Shown here: one piece after another, positions 15,872 through 19,928 of the stretch
How the letters are laid out: every line of letters begins with the position of its first letter
Numbering within the stretch: position 1 is the first letter of the stretch
Assembly: GCA_002321335.1 (NCBI GenBank)
Contig: DCMG01000130.1
Coordinates: 1-19,928 of the forward strand
DNA: 19,928 nt
Direction: 5' to 3'
Origin: Bacteroidales bacterium UBA1628
Lineage (GTDB): Bacteria > Bacteroidota > Bacteroidia > Bacteroidales > UBA932
Program-made: the position numbers and the translations under genes
Notes under the pieces: generated by a model
Seen by the model: the letters and a program-made list of their open reading frames with translations, nothing else
Databases searched by the model: none
What the model was told of the DNA's origin: nothing

Positions 15872-17494
15872 ATGGCAAAAGAGATAAAATTTGATGTTGA
15901 TGTCCGCTCAAAGATGAAGGAAGGAGCTGACGCTCTTGCGGACGCAGTAAAGGTCACACTTGGTCCCAAGGGACGTAATGTTGTGATTGACAAGAAATTC
16001 GGTGCACCTCAGGTCACAAAGGACGGTGTGACTGTCGCAAAGGAGATTGAACTTGCGGACAGGTATGCCAATATGGGTGCCCAGATGGTCAAGGAAGTCG
16101 CTTCCAAGACCAACGAGCAGGCAGGTGACGGTACAACCACCGCTACGGTTCTCGCTCAGGCCATCATCAACGTTGGTCTGAAGAATGTCACAGCCGGCGC
16201 CAACCCTATGGATTTGAAGAGAGGCATCGACAAGGCGGTAGCCGCTGTTGTCGCTGAGCTCAAGAAGAACAGCAAGAAGGTCGGCACGGACTACTCTAAG
16301 GTAGAGCAGGTCGGCACAATATCCGCCAACAATGACGCAGCCATCGGCAAACTTATCGCCGACGCAATGTCAAAGGTAAAGGGTGACGGTGTGATTACGG
16401 TCGAGGAGGCTAAAGGCACCGAGACCGAGGTCAAGGTTGTCGAGGGCATGCAGTTCGACAGAGGCTATATCTCTCCTTACTTCATGACCGACTCTGACAA
16501 GATGGAGGCTGTGTTGGACAACGCTTCCATCCTTATCACCGACAAGAAGGTCTCTTCAATGAAGGATCTTATGCCTATCCTTGAACCTATAGCACGTGAG
16601 GGCAAGGCTTTGCTGATCATTGCCGAGGATGTTGACGGTGAGGCTTTGACCACACTTGTTGTCAACAAGCTTCGTGGAACCCTCAAGGTCGCTGCTGTCA
16701 AGGCTCCTGGTTTCGGAGACCGCCGCAAGGAGATGCTTCAGGACATCGCCACGCTCACAGGTGCGATTGTAGTGTCAGAGGAAAGAGGCTTCACCTTCGA
16801 GAACACGACTCCTGACATGCTAGGCAAGGCCGAGAAGGTCACCATCACCAAGGACAACACTACCATTGTAGGTGGTGCCGGTGACAAGGAGGCCATCGCT
16901 GACAGAGTCGCCCAGATCCGCAAGCAGATTGAGAACACCACTTCTGACTACGACAAGGAGAAACTTCAGGAAAGACTTGGCAAACTGGCCGGCGGAGTGG
17001 CTGTGCTCTATGTCGGAGCTGGTTCCGAGATTGAGATGAAGGAGAAAAAGGACAGGGTTGAGGACGCTCTCAACGCCACCCGCGCCGCGGTTGAGGAAGG
17101 TTATCTTCCTGGTGGTGGAGTTTCCTACATCCGCGCCGCCGAGGCTCTTAAGAAACTTAAGGGTGAGAACGATGACGAGACCACAGGTATTCACATCATC
17201 GCCCGTGCCATAGAGGAGCCTCTCCGTCAGATTGCCCAGAACGCTGGTGTAGACGGCAGCGTCATCATCCAGAAGATCCGCGAGAACAAGGGTGACTTCG
17301 GCTACAACGCCCGTACTGACGAATATGTCAATATGCTTGAGGCTGGTGTCATCGATCCTACCAAGGTCGCTCGTGTAGCTCTTGAGAATGCGGCTTCAGT
17401 TGCCGGAATGTTCCTTACCACCGAGTGTGGCATCGTTGACATTCCGGAGAAGGAGCCGGCCGCTCCTGCTATGCCTGCGGGCGGAATGATGTAA
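15872..17494 (+). CDS. groEL: Chaperonin GroEL
   Basis: The 540-residue product is a full-length group I chaperonin that folds proteins in the cytoplasm with GroES. It begins MAKEIKFDVDVRSKM. It has the ATP-binding segments LGPKGRNVVID (30-40) and GDGTTT (85-90, with Asp86 matching the E. coli Asp87 position), the VEDALNATRAAVEEG motif, and a C-terminal tail ending PAGGMM. Translation should start at the ATG after a strong SD. A rho-independent terminator follows at 17531-17564, so the operon is groES-groEL only. Confidence 0.99.
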   Translation: MAKEIKFDVDVRSKMKEGADALADAVKVTLGPKGRNVVIDKKFGAPQVTKDGVTVAKEIELADRYANMGAQMVKEVASKTNEQAGDGTTTATVLAQAIINVGLKNVTAGANPMDLKRGIDKAVAAVVAELKKNSKKVGTDYSKVEQVGTISANNDAAIGKLIADAMSKVKGDGVITVEEAKGTETEVKVVEGMQFDRGYISPYFMTDSDKMEAVLDNASILITDKKVSSMKDLMPILEPIAREGKALLIIAEDVDGEALTTLVVNKLRGTLKVAAVKAPGFGDRRKEMLQDIATLTGAIVVSEERGFTFENTTPDMLGKAEKVTITKDNTTIVGGAGDKEAIADRVAQIRKQIENTTSDYDKEKLQERLGKLAGGVAVLYVGAGSEIEMKEKKDRVEDALNATRAAVEEGYLPGGGVSYIRAAEALKKLKGENDDETTGIHIIARAIEEPLRQIAQNAGVDGSVIIQKIRENKGDFGYNARTDEYVNMLEAGVIDPTKVARVALENAASVAGMFLTTECGIVDIPEKEPAAPAMPAGGMM

Positions 17495-17530
17495 TCGAAG
17501 CTTTACATTTCAACATTTCATAACTGGAAA

Positions 17531-17564
17531 ACGGGAACCATCATCAGGTGGCTCCCGTTTTTTT
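17531..17564 (+). terminator. Terminator of groES-groEL
   Basis: ACGGGAACCA (17531-17540) pairs with TGGCTCCCGT (17549-17558) with one mismatch, followed by a run of T to 17564. It begins 37 nt after the groEL stop. Confidence 0.9.
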
Positions 17565-17598
17565 GTGCTTAATTATTAGAATTGTGACGTTTTTTATT

Positions 17599-17606
17599 TA
17601 TCTTTG
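17599..17606 (+). promoter_or_regulatory. -7 box for the ribokinase-transporter operon
   Basis: TATCTTTG matches the consensus exactly. No good TTTG lies 17-23 nt upstream, which would fit a promoter needing an activator. The predicted leader is about 70 nt to the ATG at 17681. Confidence 0.6.
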
Positions 17607-17625
17607 ACCTTTAATAAAATTTTGC

Positions 17626-17639
17626 GCTAACGTTTTAGC
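17626..17639. promoter_or_regulatory. Inverted repeat, possible repressor operator
   Basis: GCTAA-CGTT-TTAGC has 5-bp perfect arms around CGTT, just downstream of the predicted transcription start. LacI-family operators often have a central CG in such a setting, so a sugar-responsive repressor is possible. No regulator gene is in the window. Confidence 0.4.
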
Positions 17640-17680
17640 ACTGGATTTTGTAACCATTGAGTAATTATTTATCAAAGAAC

Positions 17681-18592
17681 ATGAAGAAAATACTGATTTT
17701 AGGGAGCAGCAACACGGACATGACGGTGAAAACCCCGACACTTCCGGCTCCAGGTGAGACTGTCCTTGGAGGAGTCTTCACGATGAGCGCCGGAGGAAAA
17801 GGCGCCAATCAGGCGGTTGCCGCAAAAAGGGTCGGAGGCGATGTCTCTTTTATTTGTAAGGTAGGGAAAGACGTTTTCGGAGACAATTCGATCAAGCATT
17901 ACAAGGAAGAGGGCATTGATGTCAGCGGAATCATCCGTTCGGACAAGCCTTCCGGAGTGGCTTTGATCACTGTTGACAAAGATGCGGAGAACTGCATCGT
18001 GGTGGCTTCCGGAGCGAATCTGGATTTCACGGATGATGACATCGCCGCTTCCGAAGCCGCTCTCAAGTCCTGCGACATCCTGCTTATGCAGTTGGAAATC
18101 CCCGTGCCTGCTGTTTTGAAGGCTGCGAAGATCGCTCATGAGGCCGGAGCCTTTGTGGTGCTCAACCCTGCTCCATACGCCGAACTTCCTGAGGAGATAT
18201 TCAAATACATCTCATTGTTCATCCCTAACGAGACCGAGCTTGCCTCATTCTCGGGAATGCCTGTCACTGACAAGGAGACAGCCGCCGCTGCCGCCAAGGT
18301 GCTGTTCGGCAAGGGTGTCGGGAATATGATCGTGACGATGGGAAGCAAGGGGTCTCTCATCCTTGACGGTGGAGAGCCTCAGTTTGTCCAGGCTCGCAAG
18401 GTTCAGGCTGTGGACACTACCGGAGCGGGGGACACGTATTGCGGATCCATCTGCGTCGCGCTGTCTGAGGGCAAGACTCTCAAGGAGGCCGCCGAGTTCG
18501 CGTCAGCCGTCTCTGCATTGTCGGTGACCAAGATGGGAGCCCAGACCGCCATCCCTACAAGGGCCGAGGCTGATGCTTTCATGGCTCGATAA
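17681..18592 (+). CDS. rbsK: Ribokinase (PfkB family)
   Basis: The 303-residue product is a PfkB-fold sugar kinase. It has GSSNTDMTV near the N-terminus, the substrate-binding GGKGANQAVAA segment, and DTTGAGDTYCG with catalytic Asp251. It converts D-ribose and ATP to ribose 5-phosphate in the cytoplasm; related kinases act on other pentoses or nucleosides, so the substrate is likely but not certain. I chose the ATG at 17681; an upstream TTG (17657) would add eight residues before the conserved start. The transporter gene follows after 35 nt without a terminator, suggesting one operon for import and phosphorylation. Confidence 0.92.
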   Translation: MKKILILGSSNTDMTVKTPTLPAPGETVLGGVFTMSAGGKGANQAVAAKRVGGDVSFICKVGKDVFGDNSIKHYKEEGIDVSGIIRSDKPSGVALITVDKDAENCIVVASGANLDFTDDDIAASEAALKSCDILLMQLEIPVPAVLKAAKIAHEAGAFVVLNPAPYAELPEEIFKYISLFIPNETELASFSGMPVTDKETAAAAAKVLFGKGVGNMIVTMGSKGSLILDGGEPQFVQARKVQAVDTTGAGDTYCGSICVALSEGKTLKEAAEFASAVSALSVTKMGAQTAIPTRAEADAFMAR

Positions 18593-18627
18593 TCATGAAT
18601 ATTCAATCTTAAATAACACTAATTATT

Positions 18628-19653
18628 ATGTTCATCGTAAACAGTTATGGTCTGGCAGTGTTTTTCTGCTTCATCATCATGCTTTGCTGGGGCTCATGGG
18701 GAAACACCCAGAAACTCGCCGCCAAAAGTTGGAGGTATGAGCTCTTCTACTGGGACTATGTGATCGGAATGGTCATATTCTCTTTGCTCCTCGCACTTAC
18801 TCTCGGCACATTCGGCCCGGAAGGCCGTCCTTTCTTTCAGGACATCGCCCAGGCTGACTTTTCCGCCATCCTCAGCATCATCATAGGAGGCGTGATATTC
18901 AATCTCTCGAACATCTGCCTCAGTGCGTCCACCTCTATCGCCGGAATGTCCGTGGCGTTCCCTGTAGGATGCGGTCTGGCACTTGTGCTTGGTGTCATCA
19001 ACAACCTTAGGGTAGAGATGTCGCAAGGCGCCCTCAAGAGCAATCTGACACTTCTTGCGATAGGCGTCGCTCTTGTTGTGGTTGCGGTGATCCTTAATGG
19101 TATAGCTTCCGGTAAAAAGGCCGGCAATGCCGAAATCAGCAAAGCGGACCAGCGTAAGGGCATCATCCTTGCCGTAGTCGCAGGTGTCGTGATGTCATTC
19201 TTCTCATCATTTGTGATGAAGGCGATGGATCTCAAGGATTTCGCGAATATGGAACCTGGTAAGGTCGGCCCTTACACCGCCATTGTTGTGTTCAGCCTCG
19301 CGGTTCTCGCCAGCCACTTCATTTTCGGCCCTATATTCATGAAATGGCCTTTCCAGGGCGTACCAGTCAAGATGAGTGAATATTTCAAAGGCAATTCCAA
19401 GACTCACCTTGTCGGAATGCTCGGAGGCTGCATCTGGTGTCTTGGTACCGCACTCAGCTACATTGCGGCCGGCAAGGCTGGCGCTTCTGTCTCCTATGCA
19501 CTCGGACAGGGTGCACCTATGGTCGCCGCCATCTGGGGTGTTTTCGTGTGGAAAGAGTTCAAGGGATCAAACAAGACTGTTTATGGTCTTCTTGGAGCAA
19601 TGTTCTGCTTCTTCCTTGTCGGTCTCGGAATGATCGTGGCCGCGGGAATGTAA
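18628..19653 (+). CDS. GRP-family (DMT superfamily) sugar transporter
   Basis: The 341-residue product has ten predicted membrane segments, roughly at 5-22, 44-61, 79-98, 104-125, 141-160, 178-196, 218-236, 264-285, 293-310 and 318-340. The N-terminal motif MLCWGSWGNTQKLA and the paired five-helix layout fit the glucose/ribose uptake (GRP) branch of the drug/metabolite transporter superfamily, known in Gram-positive bacteria as GlcU and RbsU and common in Bacteroidota. It would import a sugar by proton symport. Its place after a ribokinase points to ribose, though that is inference from context. It is the last gene of the operon, with a strong terminator 35 nt downstream. Confidence 0.85.
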   Translation: MFIVNSYGLAVFFCFIIMLCWGSWGNTQKLAAKSWRYELFYWDYVIGMVIFSLLLALTLGTFGPEGRPFFQDIAQADFSAILSIIIGGVIFNLSNICLSASTSIAGMSVAFPVGCGLALVLGVINNLRVEMSQGALKSNLTLLAIGVALVVVAVILNGIASGKKAGNAEISKADQRKGIILAVVAGVVMSFFSSFVMKAMDLKDFANMEPGKVGPYTAIVVFSLAVLASHFIFGPIFMKWPFQGVPVKMSEYFKGNSKTHLVGMLGGCIWCLGTALSYIAAGKAGASVSYALGQGAPMVAAIWGVFVWKEFKGSNKTVYGLLGAMFCFFLVGLGMIVAAGM

Positions 19654-19688
19654 GAGAAGTCAGACTCGTCGTTGACGTATCTTGATAT

Positions 19689-19727
19689 AAAATCGGCTTC
19701 AGGCTTATTCTGAGGCCGATTTTTTTA
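19689..19727 (+). terminator. Terminator of the ribokinase-transporter operon
   Basis: AAAATCGGCTTCAG (19689-19702) pairs with CTGAGGCCGATTTT (19710-19723), one pair being a G-U wobble, around a 7-base loop and followed by further T residues. Confidence 0.9.
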
Positions 19728-19827
19728 TTTATTTGTAAACGGCGGAACAAGCGAGACTTACATCGGTTTAGGGTCTGTTTTAACACGGGTTTGTTGAAAA
19801 TTATTATCGAAAAAATGTTAAAAAAAG

Positions 19828-19858
19828 TTTGGAGGGAAAGAAAAAAGTGCTACCTTTG
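19828..19858 (+). promoter_or_regulatory. Strong promoter at the right edge, probably of an rRNA operon
   Basis: TTTG (19828-19831), a 19-nt spacer and TACCTTTG (19851-19858) match the consensus exactly, with an A-rich region upstream. No ORF begins in the remaining 70 bases, so the gene lies outside the window. The CTTTGCACCCGCTTT at 19854-19868 is shared with the rpsU promoter. Bases 19730-19820 hold nothing else I can recognise. Confidence 0.8.
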
Positions 19859-19865
19859 CACCCGC

Positions 19866-19928
19866 TTTCAGGAACGGAACACAAGTTCAGCCTGAAAACA
19901 GCAAAGCAAGTTCATTGAAAAGACTGAA
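19866..19928 (+). other. Structured leader, likely 5' of 16S rRNA
   Basis: TTTCAGG (19866-19872) pairs with CCTGAAA (19891-19897), followed by AAGTTCATTGAAAAG. That last element resembles the GTTCTTTGAAA-type boxA found before 16S rRNA genes in Bacteroidota. The window ends before any rRNA sequence, so the assignment to an rRNA operon is inference. Confidence 0.5.

Noticed and set aside
17657..17680. TTG start eight codons upstream of the ribokinase ATG
   Set aside because: The added residues are outside the conserved start of the family and ATG is favoured.
1..19928. CRISPR array or insertion sequence
   Set aside because: No regularly spaced repeats and no transposase-like frame with terminal inverted repeats were seen.

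Overview
The window looks like chromosome from a member of the Bacteroidota, most likely Bacteroidales. Promoters match the TTTG-N19-21-TAnnTTTG pattern known from Bacteroides. Most start codons lack a Shine-Dalgarno (SD) sequence. The gene types (large lipoprotein alpha-2-macroglobulin with PBP1C, AsmA-like protein, GRP-type sugar transporter) fit the same phylum. The genus cannot be fixed from sequence reading alone.

Layout. Bases 1-400 hold a small, more AT-rich unknown gene, a possible 35-codon ORF, a 10-base tandem repeat and a perfect 17-bp hairpin terminator. They abut the 3' end of a tRNA-Leu(UAG) gene (402-481, minus), as expected for the edge of an integrated element. A 1190-residue AsmA-like envelope protein (716-4288, minus) lies downstream of rpsU (4362-4556, minus). 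Diverging from rpsU are an AAA-type ATPase, a zinc-less sirtuin and an M48 lipoprotein protease, all plus. The protease ends 3 nt from the convergent pbpC, which follows the alpha-2-macroglobulin gene by 2 nt (7544-15336, minus). The plus strand then carries groES-groEL, and after a terminator a ribokinase and a GRP-family sugar transporter. The last 100 bases are a strong promoter and structured leader, probably of a stable-RNA (rRNA) operon starting beyond the right edge.

How the genes work together. The alpha-2-macroglobulin and PBP1C form the known periplasmic defence and cell-wall repair pair. GroES and GroEL are the folding chaperonin. The ribokinase and transporter suggest import and phosphorylation of ribose or a similar sugar. 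rpsU and the right-edge promoter share a 15-base sequence spanning the -7 box and first transcribed bases, suggesting common growth control. The AsmA-like protein, M48 protease, alpha-2-macroglobulin and PBP1C are all envelope functions, but they lie in separate transcription units.

No CRISPR array, insertion sequence or clear novel multi-gene system is visible. The best leads are the near-perfect SD of rpsU in a genome that otherwise hardly uses SDs, a palindrome plus sigma-54-like element before groES, an ATPase with a degenerate Walker A motif, a cysteine-free sirtuin lacking the usual acyl-selecting arginine, and the tRNA-flanking element edge.
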